Positions 17,258-26,719 of a stretch of DNA of 64,000 bases are shown one piece after another (the first letter of the stretch is position 1; every line of letters begins with the position of its first letter). Below the pieces are notes generated by a model that was not told where the DNA came from, did not search any database, and saw only the letters and a list, made by a program, of their open reading frames with translations. Made by a program: the position numbers and the translations under genes. The stretch is taken from contig DDEX01000051.1 in assembly GCA_002336845.1 (NCBI GenBank), forward strand, positions 1-64,000, given 5' to 3'. Source of the DNA: Rhodobacteraceae bacterium UBA1943 (lineage in GTDB: Bacteria; Pseudomonadota; Alphaproteobacteria; Rhodobacterales; Rhodobacteraceae).

Positions 17258-18397
17258 ATGCTGACCCTCGTTTCCATTGCCCCCCCGTCGCCTGGCCCCG
17301 GTCGTGCCGCACCATCCGACACCCCATCGGCTATGGCCGAGGCCTTTCTTGATCTTCTGGCCGAAGATGCGCCCGAAGATGCGCAAGAGGTCGCAATCCC
17401 CCCGATCCAGAACGCACAGGAAACCACGGCTGAAACCGAAATCGCCATGAACCCGCAAGACAAGGAAGAGGCTGACAGCCCCGATGCCGACACCGCGATG
17501 ACCATCTTTTTGGGTCTGCCCATGGTGAATACTCCACCGCCGCTCCCTTCCGGCACTATCGGCGCGGACGTGCAGACCGGCGCCCAGATACCTGCCGCGC
17601 CCGGAGGTAGTTCGCCCGTCCCGCCCGATCTTTCGGGGCAGGTTGCGCCCTTGACCGCTGGAACGTCACGCCTGCACGCCAGACCGGTTGAGGCGGCAAA
17701 GCAGATGACGGTCTCCGCGCTGTCCATGGCGGCGCCCACCCCGCCGGCAGCACCAGGACAGTTTACAGAAGCCCCTGTCACGGAAGACGAAACCCCTTCC
17801 GATGGCGCAAGCAGCGTCATGGAAAGTGCCGCAAGGTTTCGCTTGGGCGAAGCGGCCGAGGCATTGACGGATGCACCTTCCACCACCGTCGCAGATTTCG
17901 CCGCTGACGCGCCGACCTTCGCCGTACCGGCTACGGACGTGCGCGCTGATGTGCGCCAAGGGGATTCTACGTCGATGTTCCCGCACAAACAGGCGGCCCG
18001 TCACTTAACCGGAGTGCTGGCGGAAACCGGGGCCCAGCTTGCCACACATGCCAACCGAAACGAATTGACGCTGGCCCCCGAAGAGCTGGGCCGCATCAAG
18101 TTCGATATTCGCCGGCACGGCGATTCGCTGATCATCACGATGACTGCCGACAGGCCTGAAACGCTGGATCTGATGCGCCGCCATGCCAATGACCTGCGGT
18201 CGGAACTGGCCGCGGCAGGATACGGTGGCGCAACCCTGGATTTCGCCGGTTCGGGCAACTCGCGGGAATCGGCTGAGCAGTCGGCGGTGGCGACAGCTTT
18301 CGACAACCTCGCTGAACCGGACCCGGCACTGCCGGAACCACTCTCTTCGCTGCCCCAGCGCCTTGTCGGGGCTAACGCTCTGGATCTTCGCCTTTAG
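17258..18397 (+). CDS. fliK: Flagellar hook-length control protein FliK
   Basis: FliK measures hook length and switches export specificity. The 379-residue product has a long Pro/Ala/Thr-rich N-terminal part (about 1-240) and a compact C-terminal Flg_hook domain (about 250-345) with the diagnostic NELTLAPEELGRIKFDI, IITMTADRPETLDLMRRHA and LRSELAAAGY. It lies 9 bp before flgD, with which it is normally paired. Confidence 0.9.
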   Translation: MLTLVSIAPPSPGPGRAAPSDTPSAMAEAFLDLLAEDAPEDAQEVAIPPIQNAQETTAETEIAMNPQDKEEADSPDADTAMTIFLGLPMVNTPPPLPSGTIGADVQTGAQIPAAPGGSSPVPPDLSGQVAPLTAGTSRLHARPVEAAKQMTVSALSMAAPTPPAAPGQFTEAPVTEDETPSDGASSVMESAARFRLGEAAEALTDAPSTTVADFAADAPTFAVPATDVRADVRQGDSTSMFPHKQAARHLTGVLAETGAQLATHANRNELTLAPEELGRIKFDIRRHGDSLIITMTADRPETLDLMRRHANDLRSELAAAGYGGATLDFAGSGNSRESAEQSAVATAFDNLAEPDPALPEPLSSLPQRLVGANALDLRL

Positions 18398-18406
18398 GAA
18401 CACATC

Positions 18407-19057
18407 ATGGTTACCGCGATCACGACAAACACGACCCCGACGGCAGCGCAGACCAGCAGCAGGATCACCTCGGATTTCGACACGTTCCTGAAGCTGCTAA
18501 CCACGCAGATGACCAATCAGGATCCGCTGAATCCGGTCGATTCCACTCAGTTCACCACGCAATTGGCCCAGTTTTCGGCGGTGGAACAGCAAACCAGGAC
18601 GAACAGCCTGCTTCAGGGTCTGACCAGCCAGATGGCGGTGCTTGGCATGGCGCAACTGGCTGGCTGGGTCGGACAAGAGGCGCGTACGGCCGGACCCGTC
18701 TTTGTTGATGGCAATAAGGTTACCATTGACGTTACCGCCGCAACCGGCGCCGACAGGGCGGTTCTGGTGGTCAAGGATGCCAACGGCAACACTGTCGCAC
18801 GTGAGGATTTGCCCGCTACGGGCGGACAAATGGAGTGGACATCGGCCACAGCAAACGGCAGCCCCCTGCCCCAAGGCGTTTACACCCTGTCGGTGGAAAA
18901 CTATCAGGATGAAAAGCTGCTAAGCACGTCAGAGGTGCAAAGCTACGCAACCATTGTCGAGGCGCGTCAGGGCGCCGATGGGGCGACACTGGTCATGAAA
19001 GGCGGGGTCGAGGTCGCCTCGGCCAAGATCACGGCCTTGCGGCAACCTCCAGCCTGA
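18407..19057 (+). CDS. flgD: Hook capping/scaffold protein FlgD
   Basis: FlgD caps the growing hook. The 216-residue product has the N-terminal signature SDFDTFLKLLTTQMTNQDPL, NPVDSTQFTTQLAQFSAVEQ and a C-terminal FlgD Ig/Tudor-like region (VLVVKDANGNTVAREDLPAT, LPQGVYTLSVENYQDEKLL). Length is near normal (about 220-230). It is the last flagellar gene of the locus and converges with ubiB. Confidence 0.95.
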   Translation: MVTAITTNTTPTAAQTSSRITSDFDTFLKLLTTQMTNQDPLNPVDSTQFTTQLAQFSAVEQQTRTNSLLQGLTSQMAVLGMAQLAGWVGQEARTAGPVFVDGNKVTIDVTAATGADRAVLVVKDANGNTVAREDLPATGGQMEWTSATANGSPLPQGVYTLSVENYQDEKLLSTSEVQSYATIVEARQGADGATLVMKGGVEVASAKITALRQPPA

Positions 19058-19065
19058 CGATGCAT

Positions 19066-20598
19066 TTAAAGAAAGCTATGGCCCAACCACAGCCCCAAGG
19101 CGAAGATCGCCGCGATGATCCCCGCCTGCACAGCCCGGCGTGGGGCAAGGCTGGGCTGCACAGGCGGCAAAGCGGTTGCCCTTGCGATCAGGGCATCCTC
19201 GACCATGCGGGGCAGACGCGGCCCGAACCTGCCCAGAACCCGTGCCGTTTGCGCCAGATCACGCAGCATTGCCAGCGGCCCCAGATTGCGGCTGATGTAG
19301 CCTTCGACCACCGGGCGCGCGACCTGCCAGATGTTGATATGCGGATCAAGGCTGCGGGCGACCCCTTCGACCACCACCATGGTGCGCTGCAACAGGATCA
19401 GCTCGGTCCGCGTCTGCATTCCGAACTTTTCGGTCACCTCGAACAGGAAGGCCAGCAGTCGTGCCATCGAAACGCGGCTCGCCTCCATCCCGAAAATCGG
19501 CTCGCCCACGGCGCGCAGGGCAAGGGCGAATTCGTCGATGTTGCGGTCTGCAGGCACATAACCAGCCTCGAAATGCACCTCGGCTACACGGCGATAGTCG
19601 CGCTTGATGAAGCCATAAAGGATCTCGGCATAGACCCGGCGCGTATATTCGTCGATCCGCCCCATGATGCCAAAGTCATAGGCGATGATGTCGCCGTTCG
19701 ACGAGACCTTCAGATTCCCTTGATGCATGTCACCGTGAAACAGGCCATCGCGCAACGCATGAGACAAAAACAGCGACAACACCCGTGCCGCCAAAGCCAC
19801 ACGGTCATGACCAGCGGCATCAAGCGCGGCATTGTCGGCCAGCGAGATTCCCTCGGCCCAACCCAGCGTCAGCACCCGGCGCGCCGACAGGGGCCAGATC
19901 GGTTCGGGGACGGCAAAGCCTTTGTCATCCTTGGTATTCACCGCAAATTCCGAGGCGGCCGAGGCCTCCAGCCGCAGGTCCAGCTCGCCCAGCACAACGC
20001 CCTCGAAATGGGCAACCACATCGACGGGGCGCAGACGGCGGGAAAACGGAGCAATAAACTCGATACTACGTGCGGCGAAGTAAAAGGCGTCGATGTCGCG
20101 ACGAAATGCCTTTTCGATACGCGGGCGCAGCACTTTGACCGCCACATCCCGGCCCGTCTCGATCACCTGCGCGCGGTGGACTTGCGCGATGGAGGCCGCA
20201 GCAACGGGTTCCGAAAAGCTGCTGAACAGGGCCTCGACCGGCGCGCCCAGTTCGGCGGCGATCATGGCTTGCGCCTCCTCCATCGAGAAGGGCGGCAACT
20301 TGTCTTGCAGGTATTTCAACTGGTCAGCCAGTTCCTCGCCCACAATATCGGGGCGGGTCGAAAGGATCTGGCCGAACTTGATATAGGCCGGGCCCAGCGC
20401 GGTGATGGCGCGGGTCAGCGGCGGAAGCGCCGGATCGCCCTTCAGCCCCAGCCATTTGAACGGCCAGCCCAACATGCGCGCAGCAAAGCGCAGTCGGGGC
20501 GGGGCGTTCATCGCCTCAAGCACAACGGCCATCGCCCCGCTGCGTTCAAAGGTGGCGCCGGTGCGGATCAGCCGCAGGATGTTGTGCGGTCCGCGCAT
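19066..20598 (-). CDS. ubiB: Ubiquinone biosynthesis protein kinase-like UbiB
   Basis: UbiB is an ABC1/ADCK-family atypical kinase/ATPase needed for ubiquinone synthesis at the inner membrane. The 510-residue product has the KxGQ motif (AYIKFGQILSTRPDIVGEEL), the VAVKVLRPRIEKAF lysine segment, the catalytic loop FHGDMHQGNLKV and the metal-binding YDFGIMGRID. The C-terminus has a membrane helix (IIAAIFALGLWLGHSFL). It overlaps ubiE (TGATG) so the pair should be co-translated. Confidence 0.95.
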   Translation of the reverse strand: MRGPHNILRLIRTGATFERSGAMAVVLEAMNAPPRLRFAARMLGWPFKWLGLKGDPALPPLTRAITALGPAYIKFGQILSTRPDIVGEELADQLKYLQDKLPPFSMEEAQAMIAAELGAPVEALFSSFSEPVAAASIAQVHRAQVIETGRDVAVKVLRPRIEKAFRRDIDAFYFAARSIEFIAPFSRRLRPVDVVAHFEGVVLGELDLRLEASAASEFAVNTKDDKGFAVPEPIWPLSARRVLTLGWAEGISLADNAALDAAGHDRVALAARVLSLFLSHALRDGLFHGDMHQGNLKVSSNGDIIAYDFGIMGRIDEYTRRVYAEILYGFIKRDYRRVAEVHFEAGYVPADRNIDEFALALRAVGEPIFGMEASRVSMARLLAFLFEVTEKFGMQTRTELILLQRTMVVVEGVARSLDPHINIWQVARPVVEGYISRNLGPLAMLRDLAQTARVLGRFGPRLPRMVEDALIARATALPPVQPSLAPRRAVQAGIIAAIFALGLWLGHSFL

Positions 20599-21344
20599 CA
20601 GATCTTCCAGCCGGAATGCAGCGCCGCGATGCCCATGGTGAGGTTACGGTATTTCACCTGCCCGAATCCGGCGGCGCGGATCATCCCGGCGAAAGTTTCC
20701 TGATCAGGGAACTTGCGGATCGATTCGACCAGATACTGATAGCTGTCGCGGTCCTTGGCGATGATCTGGCCCATGACCGGAATCACGTTGAAGCTGTAAC
20801 GGTCATACAGCCATTGCAGCCCTTCGTTCGGGATCTGGCTGAACTCCAGCACCATCAACCGGCCACCGGGGCGCAGCACGCGATAAGCTTCGCGCAGGGC
20901 GTCGGGGATGCGTGTGACGTTCCGGATGCCAAAGCTGATTGTGTAAACGTCAAAGGAATTGTCGGCGAAGGGCAGCGCCATGGCGTCGCCCACCACCCAA
21001 TCCAGCCGTTCGGCCATGCGGTCGGCCTCGGCCCTGTGCCGACCCTCGACCAGCATGGATTCGGTCATGTCGCACACCGTGGCATGGGCGCCCGGCGCGC
21101 GGCCCAGAAATCGGAACGACACATCCCCCGTACCCCCGGCCACATCCAGCAGGCGCTGGCCGGGGCGCGGCGCCAGCCAGTCCATCATCGCATCCTTCCA
21201 GACCCGATGAATGCCCATCGACATCACGTCATTCATGATGTCGTATTTCGAGGCCACGCGGGTAAAGACGCCATGCACCATTCCCGCCTTGTCGCTCTCG
21301 GGCACGGTCTGAAAGCCGAAATGGGTGGTGCTTTGGTCGCTCAT
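20598..21344 (-). CDS. ubiE: Demethylmenaquinone/2-methoxy-6-polyprenyl-benzoquinol C-methyltransferase
   Basis: UbiE adds the C-methyl group during ubiquinone synthesis using SAM. The start at ATG 21342-21344 (MSDQSTTHFGFQTVPESDKA, 248 residues) matches the family N-terminus; a much longer open frame upstream runs antisense to mutM and was not used. Motifs: VFTRVASKYDIMNDVMSMGI, SAM motif I LLDVAGGTGDVSFRFL, and the family signature ISFGIRNVTRIPDALREAYR with VLRPGGRLMVLEFSQI. It diverges from mutM. Confidence 0.96.
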   Translation of the reverse strand: MSDQSTTHFGFQTVPESDKAGMVHGVFTRVASKYDIMNDVMSMGIHRVWKDAMMDWLAPRPGQRLLDVAGGTGDVSFRFLGRAPGAHATVCDMTESMLVEGRHRAEADRMAERLDWVVGDAMALPFADNSFDVYTISFGIRNVTRIPDALREAYRVLRPGGRLMVLEFSQIPNEGLQWLYDRYSFNVIPVMGQIIAKDRDSYQYLVESIRKFPDQETFAGMIRAAGFGQVKYRNLTMGIAALHSGWKI

Positions 21345-21419
21345 CTGGCTTGTTATCCCTGACTGTCGGCCCACCTTATAGGGCGGCCAACCCCTCACCT
21401 CAACCGGCGAACCTGTCAC

Positions 21420-22271
21420 ATGCCCGAACTGCCCGAAGTCGAAACCGTCCGCCGCGGCCTTTTGCCCGTGATGGAAGGGCGCGTGATCGAACAGGCCGAA
21501 GTGCGGCGCGAGGGCCTGCGCTTTGCCTTTCCGCCCCGCATGGCGGAACGTCTGGCGGGGGCGACCGTGCTGGGGTTGCGGCGGCGGTCGAAATATATTC
21601 TGGCCGATCTGTCCACCGATGAAACGCTGCTGATCCATCTGGGGATGTCGGGGCGGCTGCTGATTTCCGGCGCGCAATTGGGCGCGTTTCACCACGACCA
21701 TCCCGCGCCGCAAAAGCATGACCATGTGGTGCTGACAATGGCAGGCGGCGGGCGCATTACCTTCAACGATGCCCGCCGCTTTGGCGCGATGGACCTTATG
21801 GCGACGGCCACCGCGGGGCACCACTCGCTGCTTGCCAGCCTTGGGCCAGAGCCATTCGGCAACGACTTTTCCGAAACCTATCTGGCGGGGCGGTTGGCGG
21901 GCAAAGCCACGCCAATCAAATCGGCCCTTCTGGATCAGCATGTCGTGGCGGGCCTGGGCAATATCTATGTCTGCGAGGTGCTGCACCGCGCCGGAGTCAG
22001 CCCCCTTCGCCTTGCCCGTGACCTTACGTCACGCGAGATGGGCACCTTGGTGCCCCTGATCCGCGATGTGCTTGGCGAGGCAATCGAAGCAGGTGGCTCC
22101 TCTTTACGCGACTACCGGCAGGCCGATGGTGAGTTGGGATATTTCCAGCATAATTTCAGGGTTTACGACCGTGAGGGGGCACCCTGCCCGACCCCCGGCT
22201 GCAACGGCACGATCACGCGAACCGTACAAGCGGGGCGGTCCTCGTTCCATTGCCCGACCTGCCAGAGATGA
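21420..22271 (+). CDS. mutM: Formamidopyrimidine-DNA glycosylase
   Basis: MutM (Fpg) removes oxidised purines such as 8-oxoguanine and nicks the strand. The 283-residue product begins MPELPEVETVRRGL with catalytic Pro2 (after Met removal) and Glu3, has the H2TH region near residues 165-190 (LDQHVVAGLGNIYVCEVLHR), and a C-terminal zinc finger with four Cys (CPTPGCNGTI and CPTCQR). Length is normal. It diverges from ubiE. Confidence 0.97.
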   Translation: MPELPEVETVRRGLLPVMEGRVIEQAEVRREGLRFAFPPRMAERLAGATVLGLRRRSKYILADLSTDETLLIHLGMSGRLLISGAQLGAFHHDHPAPQKHDHVVLTMAGGGRITFNDARRFGAMDLMATATAGHHSLLASLGPEPFGNDFSETYLAGRLAGKATPIKSALLDQHVVAGLGNIYVCEVLHRAGVSPLRLARDLTSREMGTLVPLIRDVLGEAIEAGGSSLRDYRQADGELGYFQHNFRVYDREGAPCPTPGCNGTITRTVQAGRSSFHCPTCQR

Positions 22272-22325
22272 CTTGATCCCTATCCGCTTGATGCTAGGAC
22301 AGGCGCGAGCAAAAGGAGACGCCGC

Positions 22326-23102
22326 ATGGCCTATGAGACGCTGATCGTCGAGATCGAGGATGACATTTGCCTCATCCGCCTCAACCGTCCCGATGCGATG
22401 AACGCCCTGAACAGCACGCTGATGCGCGAATTGGTCGGCGCACTGACAACCGCCGACCGCAACGACAAGGTGCGCTGCATCGTGCTGATCGGGTCGGACA
22501 AGGCCTTTGCTGCGGGCGCCGATGTCAAGGAAATGGCTGGCAAATCCTATGCCGACATTCTGTTCGACAATCTGTTCGGCGCCGAGGCCGAGGCGATTGC
22601 AGCCGTGCGCAAGCCCATTATCGCTGCCGTTGCAGGCTATTGCCTGGGTGGCGGGTGTGAGCTTGCCATGATGTGCGACTTCATCATTGCAGCGGATACG
22701 GCCAGGTTCGGCCAGCCCGAAATCAACCTTGGTATCGTCGCCGGCATGGGCGGCACCCAGCGCCTGACTCGCGCTGTCGGCAAGGCCAAGGCGATGGACA
22801 TGAACCTGACGGGCCGCTTCATGGATGCGGCCGAGGCCGAGCGCGCCGGCCTGGTCAGCCGGGTCGTTCCGGTGGCGCAACTAAAGGACGAGGCGATGAA
22901 GGCCGCGACGAAAATCGCCGAGAAATCGATGCTGACGGCCATGGCAGTCAAAGAATCGGTCAACCGCGCTTTCGAGACAACGCTGCGCGAAGGCCTGCTG
23001 TTCGAACGACGCTCCTTCCACGCGATGTTTGCGACCGACGACCAGAAGGAAGGCATGGCTGCATTCATCGAAAAGCGCCAGCCGCAATTCCGCGACCGCT
23101 GA
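22326..23102 (+). CDS. Enoyl-CoA hydratase
   Basis: A crotonase-superfamily enzyme of 258 residues, most like enoyl-CoA hydratase (hydration of 2-enoyl-CoA in fatty-acid oxidation). It shows the oxyanion-hole region AFAAGADVKEMAGK, the GYCLGGGCELAMMCDFI block with a glutamate at a family catalytic position, and GIVAGMGGTQRLTRAVGKAK. It lies 54 bp after mutM with a GGAGA site before the start. The exact substrate cannot be read from the sequence. Confidence 0.93.
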   Translation: MAYETLIVEIEDDICLIRLNRPDAMNALNSTLMRELVGALTTADRNDKVRCIVLIGSDKAFAAGADVKEMAGKSYADILFDNLFGAEAEAIAAVRKPIIAAVAGYCLGGGCELAMMCDFIIAADTARFGQPEINLGIVAGMGGTQRLTRAVGKAKAMDMNLTGRFMDAAEAERAGLVSRVVPVAQLKDEAMKAATKIAEKSMLTAMAVKESVNRAFETTLREGLLFERRSFHAMFATDDQKEGMAAFIEKRQPQFRDR

Positions 23103-23177
23103 TTCCCGTTGCAATTCCGGGCAGGGCACGGTAAGCGCCCCGCCACATGCGCGTGGGCCCGCTTAGGCAAGATGATT

Positions 23178-23195
23178 CCCGTTTCTTGAAACGGG
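23178..23195. repeat. Perfect hairpin upstream of rpsT
   Basis: An 8-bp inverted repeat (CCCGTTTC / GAAACGGG) with a 2-nt spacer lies 75 bp after the hydratase stop and 50 bp before rpsT. No T-run follows. It may be a weak terminator or part of the rpsT leader. Confidence 0.4.
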
Positions 23196-23245
23196 GCCTC
23201 AGGGTTTTCGCACGACCGTAACAACGCAAGATCCTGAGAGAGCCA

Positions 23246-23518
23246 ATGGCCAATACCGAACAGTCCAAGAAGCGCGCCCGCCAGTCCGAAGCCCGCTATG
23301 CCGTGAACAAGGCGCGCCGCTCGCGCATCCGCACCTTCGTCCGCAAGGTTGAAGAAGCCATCGCCTCGGGTGATTCTGCCGCCGCCGTCGAAGCCCTGAA
23401 GAACGCCCAGCCCGAACTGGCCCGTGGCGTCACCAAGGGCGTGCTGCATAAAAACACCGTGTCGCGCAAGATCTCGCGCCTCGCCTCGCGCGTGAAGGCG
23501 CTGTCGGTCAAGGCCTGA
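23246..23518 (+). CDS. rpsT: 30S ribosomal protein S20
   Basis: The 90-residue basic protein (ANTEQSKKRARQSEARYAVN, KARRSRIRTFVRKVEEAIAS) is a clear S20, which binds 16S rRNA early in 30S assembly. Length is typical. It is followed by a strong terminator at 23554-23577 and precedes dnaA, a linkage I recall from other Rhodobacteraceae. Confidence 0.97.
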   Translation: MANTEQSKKRARQSEARYAVNKARRSRIRTFVRKVEEAIASGDSAAAVEALKNAQPELARGVTKGVLHKNTVSRKISRLASRVKALSVKA

Positions 23519-23521
23519 TCG

Positions 23522-23586
23522 GACGGTCCGGCCGACCGTCTGTCGTGCTGCAAGGGCGCTGCCGAAAGGCGGCGCCCTGTTCATTT
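23522..23586 (+). terminator. rpsT terminator
   Basis: Two hairpins follow the rpsT stop. The first is a 7-bp stem (GACGGTC / GACCGTC, 23522-23540). The second is a 10-bp stem with one G-U pair (GGGCGCTGCC / GGCGGCGCCC, 23554-23577) and GAAA loop, followed by TGTTCATTTTT. This is a standard intrinsic terminator. Confidence 0.85.
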
Positions 23587-24055
23587 TTCGACCTGTGCTT
23601 TCTTCCCCGGCGCAACCATTCCGTTGCCGATTTGCACTGCTCGGCGGATTCGCCCGGCCTACCCGCTGTCAAGCAGATAGTTCAGTTGCGAAGCCGGGCA
23701 GAGGCAGGCTAGCGTCATCTTACGATTCACTTCGTCTTGGGGGACATGACGCGATCAAAACAGGGGCCAACGGGTAGTGCTGCCGCATAAAATAACCCGA
23801 ATGCCAGATAAAACTGTTCATGATCAGTCGGTTGTGTTGTCTGCACCTTTGTGCAGCATATAGGCATATTCAAGGGGCCGCCTGTCGTTCCGGCAGGAGT
23901 GCCTGTTGTTTGGTTTGGCCGGAACGGCCTTTGGCAACCTTGGCAATCGGCCAAGGGCGTTAAGGGTTGCAAGGCACCTCAGGATGACGTTCGTCGCGGG
24001 AAAGATAATCAGGATGCCGCCGCTGCTGGCAAGGCATTCGGGGACGGATGGACAG
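23587..24055. other. Non-coding region upstream of dnaA
   Basis: These 469 bp carry no convincing gene; an in-frame extension of dnaA starting at 23906 lacks family similarity. I see a perfect 6-bp hairpin (CTGCAC / GTGCAG, 23841-23856) and locally AT-richer sequence at 23780-23830, but no TTATCCACA-type DnaA boxes by eye. It should contain the dnaA promoter; nothing supports an origin here. Confidence 0.5.
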
Positions 24056-25417
24056 ATGACCAAAGACGCCTGGGGCAGGGTGCGTGAGCAGTTGATCACT
24101 CGGATCGGCAAAAACAACTACACCACATGGATCGAACCGATCAGGCTTGCTTCTGTCGAGGGTGATGTTGCGCGCTTTGAAGTGCCCACCACCTTTTTTG
24201 GCGACTGGGTGTCGCGCAATTTCGGTGACCACATCATCAGCCATTTGTCGGCGAACGACAGCACGGTTTCCCGGCTGGAGTTTTTTGTGCCCGCAAAAAA
24301 CCGTGCTCCGGCTGGCGAGGCCACGAAAAAGCCTGCTCCGCGCGCCGTTACGCGCAGCCGCGTTTCCGACGAAGATCTGCCCGGCGCCACGCTGGACGCC
24401 CGTTTCACCTTTGACAGTTTCGTGGTTGGCAAGCCGAACGAGTTGGCCCATGCCGCTGCCCGCCGCGTGGCCGAGGGCGGCCCTGTCACCTTCAACCCGT
24501 TGTTCCTTTATGGCGGCGTTGGGCTCGGCAAGACGCACTTGATGCATGCCATCGCGCATGAATTGCAGGCCCGCCAACCCGAGTTGCGGGTGCTGTATCT
24601 GTCGGCCGAACAGTTCATGTACCGATTTGTTCAGGCCCTGCGCGACAAGCAGATCATGGATTTCAAAGAGCTGTTTCGCTCGGTTGATGTGCTGATGGTT
24701 GATGATGTGCAATTCATCGCCGGCAAGGACAGCACGCAGGAAGAATTCTTTCACACGTTCAATGCCCTGATCGACCAGAACAAGCAGATCGTGATTTCGG
24801 CCGACCGCGCCCCGGGCGAGATCAAGGATCTGGAAGAGCGTATCAAGTCGCGCTTGCAATGCGGGCTGGTGGTGGACCTGCACCCCACCGATTATGAGCT
24901 GCGCCTCGGCATTCTTCAGCAGAAGGCCGAGTTCTACCGCAGCCAATACAAAGGCCTGCAAATCGCCCATGGTGTGCTGGAGTTTCTGGCCCACCGCATC
25001 ACCACCAACGTCCGTGTTCTGGAAGGCGCGCTGACCCGCCTCTTCGCCTTTGCCAGCCTTGTCGGGCGCGAAATCACGCTGGATCTGGCGCAAGATTGCC
25101 TGGCCGACATCCTGCGCGCCTCGGATCGCAAGCTGACCATCGAAGAGATTCAGCGTAAGGTGGCCGAACATTATAACGTGCGCCTGTCCGACCTGATCGG
25201 GCCAAAGCGGCTGCGCACCATCGCCCGCCCCCGCCAGGTGGCAATGTATCTGGCCAAGCATCTGACGCCCCGCAGCCTGCCCGAAATCGGGCGCCGTTTC
25301 GGCGGGCGCGATCACACCACGATCATGCACGGCATCCGCAAGATCGAAGAGCTGATGGCCATCGACAGCCAGTTGAATGACGACCTGCAACTGCTGCGTC
25401 GCCTGCTGCAAGGCTAG
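24056..25417 (+). CDS. dnaA: Chromosomal replication initiator DnaA
   Basis: DnaA binds the origin and opens it for replication. The start at ATG 24056 (MTKDAWGRVREQLITRIGKN, 453 residues) matches the family N-terminus; 50 more in-frame codons upstream do not. Domain I is residues about 1-80, a short basic linker follows, then AAA+ domain III with Walker A GGVGLGKTHL and Walker B VLMVDDVQFIAG, and the C-terminal DNA-binding domain with signature GGRDHTTIMHGIRKIEEL. It is followed by dnaN, recF and gyrB on the same strand. Confidence 0.97.
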   Translation: MTKDAWGRVREQLITRIGKNNYTTWIEPIRLASVEGDVARFEVPTTFFGDWVSRNFGDHIISHLSANDSTVSRLEFFVPAKNRAPAGEATKKPAPRAVTRSRVSDEDLPGATLDARFTFDSFVVGKPNELAHAAARRVAEGGPVTFNPLFLYGGVGLGKTHLMHAIAHELQARQPELRVLYLSAEQFMYRFVQALRDKQIMDFKELFRSVDVLMVDDVQFIAGKDSTQEEFFHTFNALIDQNKQIVISADRAPGEIKDLEERIKSRLQCGLVVDLHPTDYELRLGILQQKAEFYRSQYKGLQIAHGVLEFLAHRITTNVRVLEGALTRLFAFASLVGREITLDLAQDCLADILRASDRKLTIEEIQRKVAEHYNVRLSDLIGPKRLRTIARPRQVAMYLAKHLTPRSLPEIGRRFGGRDHTTIMHGIRKIEELMAIDSQLNDDLQLLRRLLQG

Positions 25418-25467
25418 AGCCAGCCTTGGACGAAATGCCACCTGCCTGCGGTGGTGCGACCCTTGAC

Positions 25468-25497
25468 TGCCCGATGAAAGGCCCACAAAGTCGGGCA
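25468..25497. repeat. Inverted repeat between dnaA and dnaN
   Basis: A perfect 7-bp inverted repeat (TGCCCGA / TCGGGCA) with a 16-nt spacer lies 51 bp after the dnaA stop. A TTGACT sequence at 25463-25468 overlaps its left edge. It could be a weak attenuator or a dnaN promoter element; no T-run follows. Confidence 0.35.
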
Positions 25498-25564
25498 AAA
25501 TGCTTGGACCCGGCGATTGCCGGCTATGTCGGTGTCACCCTGTTGGCCCGGCGGGGGATGGAAG

Positions 25565-26683
25565 ATGAAACTTTCGATTGAACGCGGGACACTGCTGAAA
25601 GCCCTGGCTCAGGCCCAATCGGTCGTGGAACGGCGCAACACCATTCCAATTCTGGCCAACGTCCTGATCGAGGCCGATGGGGCGCAGGTTTCGTTCCGCG
25701 CGACCGACCTCGATATCGAGGTGGTGGACCGCGCCGCCGCCATGGTGGAGCGGGCCGGGGCGACCACGGTTTCGGCGGTCATGCTGCATGAGATCGTGCG
25801 CAAATTGCCCGATGGGGCCCTGGTCAACCTGACCGAAGATGGTGCAGCGGGCCGCCTGACGGTGACTGCGGGCCGATCGACCTTCTCTTTGGCGACACTG
25901 CCGAAAGAAGATTTCCCGGTGATGGCAACCTCGGAATATACGACGAACTTCTCGGCCAAGGCAGCAGACCTGCGCCGTCTGTTCGACAAGGCGAAGTTTG
26001 CCATTTCGACGGAGGAGACCCGTTATTACCTGAACGGGGTTTACATGCACACCGCCACCGGCGAGGGCGGCCCCGTCCTGCGCTGTGTGGCAACCGATGG
26101 CCACCGGCTGGCGCGGATTGACGCTGCCCTGCCCGAAGGGGCGACCGGCATGCCAGGCGTGATCGTGCCGCGCAAGACCGTGAATGAGCTGCGCAAATTG
26201 CTGGATGACGATGATGCCAGCATCGCGGTTTCGGTTTCCGAAACGAAGGTTCGGTTTGCGACCCCCGCGATCACGCTGACCTCGAAAGTGATCGATGGCA
26301 CCTTCCCGGATTACACCCGCGTCATCCCGCAGCAGAATACCCGGCGGCTGGAGGTGGACGCCAGCGAATTCGCCAAAGCGGTGGACCGCGTGGCCACCGT
26401 GTCGTCCGAACGCAGCCGTGCCGTAAAGCTGACGCTGGACGAAGACCGGCTGGTCCTGTCGGTCAACGCGCCAGATTCCGGCGCCGCTGAAGAGGAACTG
26501 GCCGTCGCCTATGGTGATGAGCATCTGGAGATCGGCTTCAACGCCAAATACCTTTTGGAAATCGCCAGCCAGGTGGATCGCGAGAACGCCGTTTTCCTGT
26601 TCAATTCCTCGGCCGATCCGACGCTGATGCGTGAGGGCAATGACACTTCGGCGGTTTATGTTGTCATGCCGATGCGTGTCTGA
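25565..26683 (+). CDS. dnaN: DNA polymerase III beta subunit (sliding clamp)
   Basis: DnaN is the ring clamp of DNA polymerase III. The start at ATG 25565 (MKLSIERGTLLKALAQAQSV, 372 residues) matches the family and has GGGGGATGG upstream; 16 extra in-frame codons are not conserved. Three clamp domains are recognisable (VVERRNTIPILANVLIEADG; FAISTEETRYYLNGVYMHT; AVKLTLDEDRLVLSVNAPDS), ending DTSAVYVVMPMRV. It lies 36 bp before recF. Confidence 0.97.
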   Translation: MKLSIERGTLLKALAQAQSVVERRNTIPILANVLIEADGAQVSFRATDLDIEVVDRAAAMVERAGATTVSAVMLHEIVRKLPDGALVNLTEDGAAGRLTVTAGRSTFSLATLPKEDFPVMATSEYTTNFSAKAADLRRLFDKAKFAISTEETRYYLNGVYMHTATGEGGPVLRCVATDGHRLARIDAALPEGATGMPGVIVPRKTVNELRKLLDDDDASIAVSVSETKVRFATPAITLTSKVIDGTFPDYTRVIPQQNTRRLEVDASEFAKAVDRVATVSSERSRAVKLTLDEDRLVLSVNAPDSGAAEEELAVAYGDEHLEIGFNAKYLLEIASQVDRENAVFLFNSSADPTLMREGNDTSAVYVVMPMRV

Positions 26684-26719
26684 GCGGGCCGTACCTTGAA
26701 CCGATGAAAGGGGCTGGCT

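Noticed and set aside
19060..20703. 547-codon open frame on the plus strand
   Set aside because: It is antisense to ubiB, which has full family motifs; composition (His, Gln, Arg rich) is typical of a shadow frame in GC-rich DNA.
20598..21986. Long N-terminal extension of ubiE
   Set aside because: The extra 214 codons are antisense to mutM; the internal ATG at 21342-21344 gives the family N-terminus.
23587..24055. Possible replication origin next to dnaA
   Set aside because: No DnaA boxes or AT-rich unwinding element were seen; in many alphaproteobacteria the origin is not beside dnaA.
23960..25498. 512-codon minus-strand frame across dnaA
   Set aside because: Antisense to dnaA; no family pattern.
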